Source: Streptomyces sp. NP160 (lineage in GTDB: Bacteria; Actinomycetota; Actinomycetes; Actinomycetales; Quadrisphaeraceae). Taken from it: a stretch of DNA of 64,000 nucleotides. The position numbers and the translations under genes were made by a program. Below, piece after piece: positions 14,982 to 23,363 of the stretch (position 1 is its first letter; each line of letters begins with the position of its first letter). The notes beneath the pieces were generated by a model. The model saw only the letters and a list, made by a program, of their open reading frames with translations. It did not search any database and was not told the origin of the DNA. The stretch is from NCBI RefSeq assembly GCF_006335115.1, contig NZ_VDMJ01000037.1, forward strand, positions 41,992 through 105,991, in the 5' to 3' direction.

Positions 14982-17120
14982 TCAGCTGGCGATGTGGGCG
15001 CCCAGCCAGCCCTCCGGCAGCCCGAACGCGTCCACCACGCGCAGCGCGTGCGGGCGCACCTGCGCGCACAGCGCGTTGACCGCGGTGGTCAGCTCGCGGC
15101 TGCGGCCGGCGGTGATGAGCCCGCGCTCGAGGTACCAGGCGCGGTCGGCCTCCACCACCGAGAGCACGTGCAGGTCGAGCAGGCGGGACAGGAGCACCTT
15201 CGCGCGCTCGTCGTCGGCGCGGCCGATGGCCGCGTCGGCGGTGCGGGCCACCCACGCGTCGAGGTGGGCGCGCGCGGCGAGCACCAGGTGGTCCTGCACC
15301 TCGTTCATCACCGTGAAGCCGCTCTCGCCGGCCTGCGCGCGCTTGCGCATGCGCAGCGCCAGGCTCTCCAGCGTCCGGCGCTCGCGGTGCTCGAGCATGC
15401 GCAGCTGCCACGCCCTGTCGAAGAGCTCGGCGTCGGCGTCGTCCTGGCCCGCGGCGGCGTGCTTCTGGGCGCCCCGCTGGCGCAGCGCACCGATGTCGGT
15501 GACCACCTCGCCGACGAACCCGGCGACGGCGCGGGCGGGGGTGCGCCCGGCGTAGGCGTCCACCAGGGACGTCGTCACGGCCTTCGCCTGCCCGATCTTC
15601 CCGGCGCCCTTGAGGGCGTCGCGGTGCTCGGAGAGCAGGTGCTTGCCCAGCAGCTGCATGAGCACCGTGTTGTCGCCCTCGAAGGTGGTGAAGACGTCGG
15701 TGTCGCCCTTGAGCTGCGCGATCCGGTTCTCCGAGAGGAACCCGGAGCCGCCGCAGGCCTCGCGCGCCTCCTGCAGGGAGCGGGTGGCGTGCCAGGTGAG
15801 CAGCGCCTTCATGCCGGCGGCCTTCGCCTCCAGCGCCTTCTGCGGGCCGGGCGTCGGCGCGGCGCCGAGGAGCACGGGGTTGGTCACGCGGTGCAGCTCG
15901 GCGACGACGTCGTCCTGCGCGAGGGCGTACACGGCGGAGGAGGCCAGCAGCGGCAGCAGCCGTCGCTGGTGGGTGCGGTAGTCGAGGAGCGTGACCTCCT
16001 CGCCCTCCGCCCCGCCGGCCTTCGGGAACTGCGCGCGCCGCTCGGCGTAGGTGACCGCGATGGCCAGCCCGGTCTTCGCGGCGGCCAGCGCGGCGCCGCC
16101 GATGCAGACGCGGCCCTTGACCAGCGCGCCGAGCGTGGTGAAGAAGCGGGCGTTGTCGCTGGCGATGGAGGAGGAGTAGGTGCCGTCCTCGGCCACCTGC
16201 CCGTACCTGTTGAGCAGGTTCTCGCGCGGCACGCGGACGTGGTCGAACATGATCCGGCCGTTGTCCACGCCGTTGAGGCCCATCTTGCGCCCGCAGTCGC
16301 TCAGCGTGACGCCGGGCAAGGCGTTCCCGGCCTCGTCGCGGATCGGCACCAGCACGGCGTGCACTCCGTGCTTCTTCCCCCGCGTCACCAGCTGGGCGTA
16401 GACGACGGCCATCCGGGCGTCGCGCGCGGCGTTGCCGATGTAGTCCTTGCGGGCCTCGGGGCCGGGGGAGTGGACGACCAGCTCGCCGGTGGCCTCGTCG
16501 TAGGTGGCGGTGGTGCGCAGGTTGGCGACGTCGGAGCCGTGCCCGGTCTCCGTCATCGCGAAGCAGCCGAGCAGGTCGGTCTCCACGGCGTCGCGCAGGA
16601 AGCGCTCGTGGTGCTCGGCGGTGCCGAGCGCCTGGATCGAGCCCGCGAACAGGCCCCACTGCACGCCCGCCTTGATGGTCAGGGACAGGTCGGCGTGGCC
16701 GAGCATCTCGAAGTTCACCGTCTGCGCGCCGACGCTGTCGCCGCCGATGCCGCCGGTGGCGCTGGCGGCGAAGCCGTAGCGGTGCTCCCCGGTGGCGACG
16801 ATCTCCTGCAGGCGCTGCAGCGTGACCGCGCGGTGCTCCTCGGTGGAGAGGTGGTCGGTCGGCTCGCACCAGGCGGCGGGGATGGTGGTGCGGGCGCGGT
16901 CGCGCACGTGCGCCCAGCGCCCGTCGAGCACCTTCTGGACGGCGCGCGGGTCGGCGGCGAGCTGTGCGGGGTCCACCGGCCAGACGTGGCCGGCCCGGCC
17001 CTCGGCCTGCCCGTCCAGGCGGCTCGGCGAACCGTCGGAGGTCTCGGCGACGCCGGCGGCCACGTCAGCCGTGGCGGTGCTGTCGGTGCGGGCCGCGCTC
17101 TCGGTGGCGGGGGTGCTCAT
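14982..17120 (-). CDS. Acyl-CoA dehydrogenase/oxidase-like protein, FadE5 type
   Basis: 712-residue flavoprotein of the large acyl-CoA dehydrogenase/oxidase class. Signature stretches are CFAMTETGHGSDVANLRT (flavin site), GNAARDARMAVVYAQL, GRKMGLNGVDNGRIMFDHVRVPR, then the acyl-CoA oxidase-like C-terminal domain (EACGGSGFLSENRI). The ribosome site GGAGGAG is six bases before the ATG. That ATG overlaps the TetR stop as ATGA, so translation of the two is coupled and expression follows the regulator. With the divergent thiolase, FabG and MaoC genes it makes a full set for the oxidation cycle. The same four-enzyme set occurs in mycobacteria as fadE5, fadA2, fabG4 and htdX. Confidence 0.92.
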   Translation of the reverse strand: MSTPATESAARTDSTATADVAAGVAETSDGSPSRLDGQAEGRAGHVWPVDPAQLAADPRAVQKVLDGRWAHVRDRARTTIPAAWCEPTDHLSTEEHRAVTLQRLQEIVATGEHRYGFAASATGGIGGDSVGAQTVNFEMLGHADLSLTIKAGVQWGLFAGSIQALGTAEHHERFLRDAVETDLLGCFAMTETGHGSDVANLRTTATYDEATGELVVHSPGPEARKDYIGNAARDARMAVVYAQLVTRGKKHGVHAVLVPIRDEAGNALPGVTLSDCGRKMGLNGVDNGRIMFDHVRVPRENLLNRYGQVAEDGTYSSSIASDNARFFTTLGALVKGRVCIGGAALAAAKTGLAIAVTYAERRAQFPKAGGAEGEEVTLLDYRTHQRRLLPLLASSAVYALAQDDVVAELHRVTNPVLLGAAPTPGPQKALEAKAAGMKALLTWHATRSLQEAREACGGSGFLSENRIAQLKGDTDVFTTFEGDNTVLMQLLGKHLLSEHRDALKGAGKIGQAKAVTTSLVDAYAGRTPARAVAGFVGEVVTDIGALRQRGAQKHAAAGQDDADAELFDRAWQLRMLEHRERRTLESLALRMRKRAQAGESGFTVMNEVQDHLVLAARAHLDAWVARTADAAIGRADDERAKVLLSRLLDLHVLSVVEADRAWYLERGLITAGRSRELTTAVNALCAQVRPHALRVVDAFGLPEGWLGAHIAS

Positions 17121-17899
17121 GGCGTCTCCTCCAGGTGGTCCCGGGCCGCCGGGTCTCGACGGCCTGTCGTCGGGGTCGTGTCGTGTGCGGTGGGCGGTGA
17201 GGACGACGACGGCGGCGTCGTCAGCGGAGCCCGCGACAGCCCGCCCCACGCCAGGGCGGTGAGCTGCTCGGCGAGCACGTCGGCGGGCGTGCGGCGGCCG
17301 CCGTCGGGCACCGGGGCGCTCATCCAGTGGTCCGCGGCGGCCCGGACCATGCCCACCAGGCCGTGGGCCCACGGCTCGGCGGTGGCGGCGTCGAGGCCGG
17401 CGGTGCGCAGCTGGCGGGCGATGGAGCGGGCGAACTCCGCGCTGACCGCCTGCGTCAGCCCGGCCAGCGGGTCAGCGGCTCCGCCGGAGCTGCTCGTGGC
17501 CATCGAGCCGGCGCCGCGGGTGACGAACCAGTACACGTCGGGGTCGTGCTCGACCAGGCGCAGGTAGGTGGCGATGACGGCGCCGAGGGCGGCGCGGGGG
17601 CGGTCGTGCTGGGCGGCCGCGGCCACCAGGTCGCGCAGGATGCGCCGGCTCACGCGGTCGGCGACGGCGAGGTAGAGCTGCTCCTTGTCGGCGAAGTGCC
17701 GGTACAGCGCGGTCTTGCTGGTGCCGGCGGCGGCGGCGATCTCGTCGACCCCCACGCCGGGGCCGTGCTGGGTGATGGCCCGCAGCGCCGCCTGCACGAG
17801 CTCCTCGCGGCGGGCCCGGCGGTGGGCCTCCCAGCGGGTGCTGCGCCCGTCCGCGGGCGCAGCAGCCGTCGGCAGCGGCGTCGTCGCAGCGGGTGTCAC
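17117..17899 (-). CDS. TetR/AcrR family regulator of the fatty-acid module
   Basis: 260 residues. The N-terminal helix-turn-helix (about residues 30-75) reads VDEIAAAAGTSKTALYRHFADKEQLYLAV, a standard TetR recognition helix. The ligand domain has YLRLVEHDPDVYWFVTRGAG, and the C-terminus is a Ser/Pro/Thr tail. The GTG start sits six bases after TACGCT (minus strand), so the transcript is probably leaderless. Its gene overlaps the acyl-CoA dehydrogenase start by four bases and is divergent from the thiolase operon, with GTAC repeats between. It is therefore the likely repressor of both arms, with an acyl-CoA as inducer; the ligand is inference. Confidence 0.9.
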   Translation of the reverse strand: MTPAATTPLPTAAAPADGRSTRWEAHRRARREELVQAALRAITQHGPGVGVDEIAAAAGTSKTALYRHFADKEQLYLAVADRVSRRILRDLVAAAAQHDRPRAALGAVIATYLRLVEHDPDVYWFVTRGAGSMATSSSGGAADPLAGLTQAVSAEFARSIARQLRTAGLDAATAEPWAHGLVGMVRAAADHWMSAPVPDGGRRTPADVLAEQLTALAWGGLSRAPLTTPPSSSSPPTAHDTTPTTGRRDPAARDHLEETP

Positions 17900-17978
17900 G
17901 GTGCGAGCGTAACCCGGTACCCGCAGTACCCGCTACCTCCAGTACCGGATAGACCACGGCTGCCGGTACCGTCGGCGG
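17900..17978. promoter_or_regulatory. Divergent leaderless promoters with a repeated GTAC operator
   Basis: The leftward -10 is TACGCT (complement of 17906-17911), six bases before the TetR GTG. The rightward -10 is TACCGT (17967-17972), six bases before the thiolase GTG. Four GTAC cores stand at 17917, 17926, 17942 and 17966; CCGGTAC (17914-17920) and GTACCGG (17942-17948) form an inverted pair, and CCGGTACC (17963-17970) overlaps the rightward -10. This is the best candidate for the TetR binding region. Confidence 0.65.
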
Positions 17979-19358
17979 GTGGCCACCTCCACCGCTCCCT
18001 CCTCCGCCTCCGCGGCCCCGCCGACGGGACTGCGCGACGCCGTCGTCGTCGCCGCGGACCGCACCCCCTTCTCCCGGGCCGGGCGCGCCTACGCGCGCGC
18101 CTCCAGCCAGGACCTCCTCGCCGCCGCGCTGGACGGCCTCACCGCCCGCACCGGCCTGGCGGGGGAGCGCCTCGGCGCGGTCGTCGCCGGCTCCGTGCTG
18201 CGCCACAGCACCGACCTCAACCTCACCCGCGAGGCGCTGCTGTCCAGCGCGCTGGCGCCCACCACGCCCACCACGGACCTGTCGATGGCGTGCGCCACCG
18301 GCCTGGAGGCGGCGGTCATCGTGGCCAACGCCATCCGCGTCGGCCAGATCGACGCGGGTGTCGCCGGAGGCGCCGACTCCGCCAGCGACGCCCCTCTCGC
18401 CGTCAGCGACGACCTGCGCCGCACCCTCCTCGCCACCCGCTCCGCGCGCTCGGTGCCGCAGCGCCTCAGGGCGCTCGCCGGCCTGCGCCCCGGAGCCGTG
18501 CGCATCGAGGCCCCGCGCAACGCCGAGCCGCGCACCGGGCTGTCGATGGGGGAGCACGCGGCGCTGACCGCCGCCGCCTGGGGCGTCAGCCGCGCCGCGC
18601 AGGACGGGCTGGCCGCCCGCAGCCACCACGCCCTCGCCAGGGCCTGGGACGAGGGCTTCTTCGACGACCTCGTCACCAGCTGCCTGGGGCTGCGCCGCGA
18701 CGACGTGCTGCGGCCCTCCACCAGCGTGGAGGCGCTCGCCGCGCTGCAGCCCGCGTTCGGCCGCGACCTGCCCGCGGACCAGACCGGCGCCGCCACCATG
18801 ACCGCCGGCAACTCCACGCCGCTGACCGACGGCGCCGCCGTCGTCCTGCTGGCCACCCGCGAGTGGGCCGAGCAGCACTCGCTGCCCGTGCTGGCGCGGG
18901 TGGTGGACGCGGAGTCGGCCGCGGTGGACTTCGTCACCGGCACCGACGGGCTGCTCACCGCCCCCGTCTACGCCATGCCGCGCCTGCTGGACCGGATCGG
19001 GTGGACGCTGCAGGACGCCGACGTCCTGGAGGTCCACGAGGCCTTCGCCTCCACCGTGCTCGCCACCCTGGCCGCGTGGGAGTCCGAGGAGTTCTGCCAG
19101 CAGCGGCTCGGCCGGCCCGCCCTCGGCGCCGTCGACAGGACCCGCCTGAACCCCGTCGGCTCCTCCCTGGCCACCGGCCACCCGTTCGCCGCGACCGGCG
19201 GGCGCGTGCTCGCCACGGCCGCCAAGCAGCTGCACCAGCTCTCGGTCTCGCGCGGCACCGGCGACGGCGCAGCGCCCCACCAGCACAGGCCCCGCGCGCT
19301 CATCTCCGTGTGCGCCGCCGGCGGGCAGGGCGTGGTCATGGCGCTGGAGGCGGCGTGA
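17979..19358 (+). CDS. Acetyl-CoA C-acyltransferase (thiolase), FadA2/FadI type
   Basis: 459-residue thiolase that cleaves 3-ketoacyl-CoA with CoA, or condenses in reverse. The nucleophile is C105 in LSMACATGLEAAV. The oxyanion and base motifs are EVHEAFA, NPVGSSLATGHPFAATGGR (H401) and CAAGGQG (C445). The GHPFAATGGR form is that of trifunctional-protein/FadI-like thiolases rather than short-chain acetoacetyl-CoA thiolases. It is the first gene of a three-gene operon: its stop overlaps the FabG start by one base (TGATG). Expression is probably controlled through the GTAC-rich divergent promoter. Confidence 0.93.
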   Translation: MATSTAPSSASAAPPTGLRDAVVVAADRTPFSRAGRAYARASSQDLLAAALDGLTARTGLAGERLGAVVAGSVLRHSTDLNLTREALLSSALAPTTPTTDLSMACATGLEAAVIVANAIRVGQIDAGVAGGADSASDAPLAVSDDLRRTLLATRSARSVPQRLRALAGLRPGAVRIEAPRNAEPRTGLSMGEHAALTAAAWGVSRAAQDGLAARSHHALARAWDEGFFDDLVTSCLGLRRDDVLRPSTSVEALAALQPAFGRDLPADQTGAATMTAGNSTPLTDGAAVVLLATREWAEQHSLPVLARVVDAESAAVDFVTGTDGLLTAPVYAMPRLLDRIGWTLQDADVLEVHEAFASTVLATLAAWESEEFCQQRLGRPALGAVDRTRLNPVGSSLATGHPFAATGGRVLATAAKQLHQLSVSRGTGDGAAPHQHRPRALISVCAAGGQGVVMALEAA

Positions 19359-20776
19359 TGGCGCGCCCGGCACAGCCCCGCGACCTGTACGCCGAGCTGG
19401 TGCGCACCGCCCCCGGTGCGGCGCTCGCCCGCCGGGCAGGGCTGCCGCGCCCCGCGGTGCTGCGCCGCTTCGAGGCCGGAGCTCCGCTGCTGCCCGGTCC
19501 CGCGCTCGTGCTCACCCTCGGCACCGGGTTGTCCGCGTTCCGCACGCGCGAGGCCGGCGGCGCGCTCGCCTCGGTCCTGGCCCGCGCGGGTGCCGACGTG
19601 GCGCTGGAGCTGTCCGCCGTGCCCGACGGCGAGCGCCTGGGCGCCGTGGTGGTCGACGCCACCGGCGCGACCAGCACCGCCGACCTCGCCGCGCTCGGCC
19701 TGGCCCTCGGGCCCGCCGTGCGGCGGCTGGGGCCGAGCGCCCGGGTGCTGCTCGTCGGACGCACCCCGGCCGCCGGTGGGGGTGCCGCCGCCGTCGAGAC
19801 CGCGGCCGTCCAGCAGGGCCTGGAGGGCATCACGCGCACGGTGGGCAAGGAGCTGCGCGCCGGGGCCACCGCCAACCTCCTGCGCCTGGCCCCCGGTGCC
19901 GGGGCCGGCGACCTGGCCGGGCCGCTGGCCTTCCTCGCCTCGGCGCGGTCGGCCTTCGTCGACGGGCAGGTCGTCGAGGTCGCGCCCGGCACCGCTGGCG
20001 ACGACGACGGGGGCACCGCCTCCGAGCGACCGCTGGACGGCGCCGTCGCCGTCGTCACCGGGGCCGCCCGCGGCATCGGACGGGCCACGGCGCAGGTGCT
20101 CGCCCGTCAGGGCGCCCGCGTGGTCGCCGTGGACGTGCCCGCCGCCAGCGGCGACCTGGCCCGCACCGCCAACGGCGTGGCCGGGCAGGCGCTCGCGCTC
20201 GACGTGACCGCCGCCGACGCGCCGACGCGCCTGGTGGAGCACCTGCGTCGGGTGCTGGACGGGCCCGCGGGCGACCGGCTCGTCGTCGTCCACAACGCCG
20301 GCATCACCCGCGACCGGCTGCTGGTCAACCTCGACGCCGCCCGGTGGGAGGCCGTGCTGGCGGTGAACCTCGCGGCACCGCTGCGCCTGACCGGTGCGCT
20401 CCTGGACGCCGGGCTGCTCGGTGCGGGCGCGCGCGTGGTGGGCGTCTCCTCCACGTCCGGGCTGGCGGGCAACCGCGGCCAGGCCAACTACGCGGCGTCC
20501 AAGGCGGGCGTCGCCGGCATGGTGCGGGCGCTCGCGCCGCGCCTGGCGGAGGTCGGAGCGACGGCCAACGCGGTGGCGCCGGGCTTCGTCGAGACCGAGA
20601 TGACCGCCAGGATCCCGCCGGTGCTGCGCCAGCTGGGACGGCGCACGGCCAGCCTGCAGCAGGGCGGGCTGCCCGTGGACGTCGCCGAGACCGTGGCCTG
20701 GCTGGCCGAGCCCGCCAGCGCGGGCGTCACCGGTCAGGTGGTCAGGGTCTGCGGCCAGGCGCTGGTGGGCGCGTGA
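19358..20776 (+). CDS. 3-oxoacyl-ACP/CoA reductase, high-molecular-weight FabG4 type
   Basis: 472 residues, twice the size of a normal FabG. An N-terminal Rossmann-like, catalytically incomplete domain (about residues 1-215) is followed by a complete short-chain dehydrogenase domain. The latter has the cofactor motif TGAARGIG, then NAGITRD, and the catalytic Tyr/Lys pair Y378/K382 in NYAASKAG. This two-domain design is that of mycobacterial FabG4 (Rv0242c), which reduces 3-ketoacyl-CoA with NADH. Start and stop overlaps on both sides (TGATG before, GTGA after) show tight translational coupling with the thiolase and the hydratase. Confidence 0.92.
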   Translation: MARPAQPRDLYAELVRTAPGAALARRAGLPRPAVLRRFEAGAPLLPGPALVLTLGTGLSAFRTREAGGALASVLARAGADVALELSAVPDGERLGAVVVDATGATSTADLAALGLALGPAVRRLGPSARVLLVGRTPAAGGGAAAVETAAVQQGLEGITRTVGKELRAGATANLLRLAPGAGAGDLAGPLAFLASARSAFVDGQVVEVAPGTAGDDDGGTASERPLDGAVAVVTGAARGIGRATAQVLARQGARVVAVDVPAASGDLARTANGVAGQALALDVTAADAPTRLVEHLRRVLDGPAGDRLVVVHNAGITRDRLLVNLDAARWEAVLAVNLAAPLRLTGALLDAGLLGAGARVVGVSSTSGLAGNRGQANYAASKAGVAGMVRALAPRLAEVGATANAVAPGFVETEMTARIPPVLRQLGRRTASLQQGGLPVDVAETVAWLAEPASAGVTGQVVRVCGQALVGA

Positions 20777-21696
20777 GCGGCCGGTCCCTGACCCCCGTGT
20801 ACGCGCGGGCGGTGCTGTCCGCACGGCGCAAGGGCGCCGCGGTGCGCGCCGCCGCCGCCGCGGGTGAGCCGCTGGTGCTGCCGAGCGGCCCGGGCTCCGC
20901 GCTCGTGCACACCGGCGTCAGCGTCAGCGCTGACCGGGCGGCCGCGCTGGCCCGGGCCACCGGGGTGCCGCTGCGCCCGGTGCTGCCCGTGCTGGGACCG
21001 CACCTGCTGGCCTTCGCGGCGCAGCTGGAGCTGCTCTCCGCCGACGCCTTCCCCCTGCCGCTGCCCGGCCTCGTGCACGTGACCCAGCTGGTGCGCCAGC
21101 ACCGCGCTCTCGCCCCCGGGGAGCGGGTCGACGTGCGCGTCACCGCGCGCAGGCCGCTGCCCCACACCAAGGGGGCCGTGGTCGAGCTGGAGTCCGTGCT
21201 GACCAGCGGCAGCGAGGTGGTGTGGGAGGGCACCAGCGGCTACCTCGCCCGCGACGCGAGCGCCGGTCCCGGCGCTGCCGCGGCGTCCGAGCGGCGCCCA
21301 CCGCTCGAGCTGCCCGGTCCGGCCTCCCGCACGGCGGCTCGGTGGCTCGTCCCCACCGGCGCGGGCCGCCGCTACGCAGCGGTGAGCGGCGACGTGAACC
21401 CGATCCACCTGTCGGCGCTGGCGGCGAGGGCGTCCGGCTTCCGCGGCGCCATCGCGCACGGGATGTGGACCCTGGCGCGCGCCCTCGGCCAGGTGGAGCC
21501 GCAGCTCGGTCCCGCCGTCGAGGTGCGCGCCCGCTGGGGCTCGGCGCTGCTGCTCGGCTCCCGCGCGGCCCTGTGCGTGGAGCCGCTGGGCGGCGGGCGC
21601 GGCGGCTGGTCGCTCGCGGTGCGCTCGGGCTCGCCCCAGCCGGGCGCCCGGGTCCACCTCACGGCCGTCACCGCCCCCCTCGCTCCCCCTTCGTGA
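20773..21696 (+). CDS. MaoC-like (R)-enoyl-CoA hydratase, HtdX type
   Basis: 307-residue double-hotdog hydratase. The active-site motif of hydratase 2 enzymes lies in the C-terminal hotdog: YAAVSGDVNPIHLSALAARASGF, with D207 and H212, followed by GAIAHGMWTLARAL. The N-terminal hotdog (about residues 40-150) lacks the pair and is probably structural. The GTG start overlaps the FabG stop as GTGA. It completes the (R)-specific arm: FadE5-like dehydrogenase, this hydratase, the FabG4-like reductase and the thiolase. Mycobacterial HtdX (Rv0241c) occupies the same position beside fabG4. Confidence 0.9.
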   Translation: MSGRSLTPVYARAVLSARRKGAAVRAAAAAGEPLVLPSGPGSALVHTGVSVSADRAAALARATGVPLRPVLPVLGPHLLAFAAQLELLSADAFPLPLPGLVHVTQLVRQHRALAPGERVDVRVTARRPLPHTKGAVVELESVLTSGSEVVWEGTSGYLARDASAGPGAAAASERRPPLELPGPASRTAARWLVPTGAGRRYAAVSGDVNPIHLSALAARASGFRGAIAHGMWTLARALGQVEPQLGPAVEVRARWGSALLLGSRAALCVEPLGGGRGGWSLAVRSGSPQPGARVHLTAVTAPLAPPS

Positions 21697-21711
21697 CCAC
21701 GGGGGTGCCGC

Positions 21712-21927
21712 TCAGGCCTTGTCGAGGGCGTCCGGCTTGTGGACGGCCTCCTTGCCGGTCTTGTCGCTCTTGACGAGGTACTGGGGGTCGTCCTTGTCGG
21801 CCTTGACCTTGCGGCCGCCGGCCTCCGTGTCCTCGGTGATCTTCTTCTCGACCGTGCCCTCGACGGTGTTGCCGTGCGACGACCACTCGACGTCGTCGCC
21901 CTTGCGGAGGGTCTGCTCCTCAGCCAT
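21712..21927 (-). CDS. DUF2945 / hypervirulence-associated TUDOR domain protein
   Basis: 71-residue small protein spanning one TUDOR-like DUF2945 domain. It starts KGDDVEWSSHGNTVEGTV and ends DDPQYLVKSDKTGKEAVHKP, matching the family pattern closely. Its biochemical function is unknown; the name comes from a fungal homologue. The ATG at 21927 is preceded by a G-rich stretch; upstream in-frame codons are basic and unlike the family. It is divergent from the formaldehyde dehydrogenase gene and convergent with the hydratase gene, whose stop is 15 bases away. Confidence 0.88.
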   Translation of the reverse strand: MAEEQTLRKGDDVEWSSHGNTVEGTVEKKITEDTEAGGRKVKADKDDPQYLVKSDKTGKEAVHKPDALDKA

Positions 21928-21981
21928 GGCCCCCCGATGCCCAGCTCGCGGCGGTTCACACGTGGCCGGACGGGGGACGGG

Positions 21982-22010
21982 TTGCCGGCCGGTGATCGGC
22001 TGCCTACGGT
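21982..22010 (+). promoter_or_regulatory. Sigma-A-like promoter of formaldehyde dehydrogenase
   Basis: TTGCCG (21982-21987), a 17-base spacer, and TACGGT (22005-22010). The predicted start site is near 22017, giving a leader of about 55 bases that carries the GGAGG site at 22061. This is one of the few clear two-box promoters with a leader in the window. Confidence 0.6.
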
Positions 22011-22072
22011 CGGTACCACCGGGACAGCGACGTCGTCGGTGACGCCGCTGCCCGCCCACGGGAGGTGCGCGC

Positions 22073-23287
22073 ATGAGCAGCAACCGGGCGGTGGCCTACA
22101 ACGGCCACGGCGTGGACGTCATCGACATCGACTACCCCACGTTCGAGCTCAAGGACGGACCGGGCGTCAACCCGGCCAACGTGGGCCGCCCGGTGCGGCA
22201 CGGCGTCGTCCTCAAGACCGTCTCCACCAACATCTGCGGCTCCGACCAGCACATGGTCCGCGGCCGCACCACGGCGCCGGAGGGCCTGGTGCTGGGCCAC
22301 GAGATCACCGGCGAGGTGGTCGAGGTCGGGCCGGACGTGGAGTTCATCAAGGAGGGCGACCTCGTGTCGGTGCCCTTCAACATCGCGTGCGGCCGCTGCC
22401 GCAACTGCAAGGAGCGCAAGACCGGCATCTGCCTCAACGTCAACCCCGACCGCCCGGGCTCGGCCTACGGGTACGTCGACATGGGCGGCTGGGTGGGCGG
22501 CCAGGCCGAGTACGTGCTCGTGCCCTACGCCGACTGGAACCTGCTGAAGTTCCCCGACAGGGACCAGGCGATGGAGAAGATCCTCGACCTGACGATGCTG
22601 TCCGACATCTTCCCCACCGGCTTCCACGGCTGCGTCACCGCCGGCGTGGGCGTGGGGAGCACCGTGTACATCGCCGGCGCCGGCCCGGTGGGCCTGGCCG
22701 CGGCGGCCGGCGCGCAGCTGCTCGGCGCCGCCGTCGTCATCGTCGGCGACCTCAACGAGGACCGCCTGGCGCAGGCCCGCAGCTTCGGCTGCGAGACCGT
22801 CGACGTCTCCAAGGGCGACCCCAAGGACCAGGTCGAGCAGATCCTCGGCGTGCCGGAGGTCGACTGCGGCGTGGACGCCGTGGGCTTCGAGGCCCGCGGG
22901 CACGGCTCCGGCTCCGGCTCCGAGGCCCCCGCCACCGTGCTCAACTCCCTCATGGAGCTGACGACGGCGGGCGGCGCGCTCGGCATCCCTGGCCTGTACG
23001 TCACCGGTGACCCGGGCGGCGTGGACGAGGCCGCCAAGCGCGGCGCGCTCTCGCTCGACCTGGGCACGGGGTGGGCGAAGTCGCTGAGCTTCACCACCGG
23101 CCAGTGCCCGGTGATGAAGTACCACCGCGGTCTCATGATGGCGATCCTGCACGACAGGGTGCAGATCGCGAAGGCCGTCAACGCCACCCCGATCGGCCTG
23201 GACGAGGCCCCGCAGGGCTACGCCGACTTCGACAAGGGCGCGGCCAAGAAGTACGTGCTCGACCCGCACGGCGTCATCGGGCGCTGA
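22073..23287 (+). CDS. fdhA: Glutathione-independent formaldehyde dehydrogenase (zinc, NAD)
   Basis: 404-residue zinc alcohol-dehydrogenase-family enzyme oxidising formaldehyde to formate with NAD+ and no thiol cofactor, like Pseudomonas putida FdhA. Catalytic zinc ligands are in TNICGSDQHM and LGHE. The structural zinc site is CGRCRNCKERKTGIC. The nucleotide domain reads IAGAGPVGLAAAAGAQLLGA. The N-terminus SNRAVAYNGHGVDVIDIDYP and the insertion DRPGSAYGYVDMGGW are typical of this subgroup. GGAGG lies eight bases before the ATG. Formate produced here could feed the selenoprotein formate dehydrogenase encoded 17 kb away. A perfect 24-bp hairpin follows the stop. Confidence 0.93.
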   Translation: MSSNRAVAYNGHGVDVIDIDYPTFELKDGPGVNPANVGRPVRHGVVLKTVSTNICGSDQHMVRGRTTAPEGLVLGHEITGEVVEVGPDVEFIKEGDLVSVPFNIACGRCRNCKERKTGICLNVNPDRPGSAYGYVDMGGWVGGQAEYVLVPYADWNLLKFPDRDQAMEKILDLTMLSDIFPTGFHGCVTAGVGVGSTVYIAGAGPVGLAAAAGAQLLGAAVVIVGDLNEDRLAQARSFGCETVDVSKGDPKDQVEQILGVPEVDCGVDAVGFEARGHGSGSGSEAPATVLNSLMELTTAGGALGIPGLYVTGDPGGVDEAAKRGALSLDLGTGWAKSLSFTTGQCPVMKYHRGLMMAILHDRVQIAKAVNATPIGLDEAPQGYADFDKGAAKKYVLDPHGVIGR

Positions 23288-23292
23288 CCCCT

Positions 23293-23346
23293 CGTGATCA
23301 TGGGCGTCCGCCACCCTGCCCGGGGTGGCGGACGCCCATGATCACG
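23293..23346. repeat. GTGATCATGG palindromic element A (perfect 24-bp hairpin)
   Basis: Arms 23293-23316 and 23323-23346 are perfectly complementary with a 6-base loop. Each outer arm reads CGTGATCATGGGCGTCCG. The element sits between two convergent genes and probably acts as a terminator; related copies are at 37621, 52183 and 63516. Confidence 0.85.
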
Positions 23347-23363
23347 GTCGGGGGCGCGGCGGG

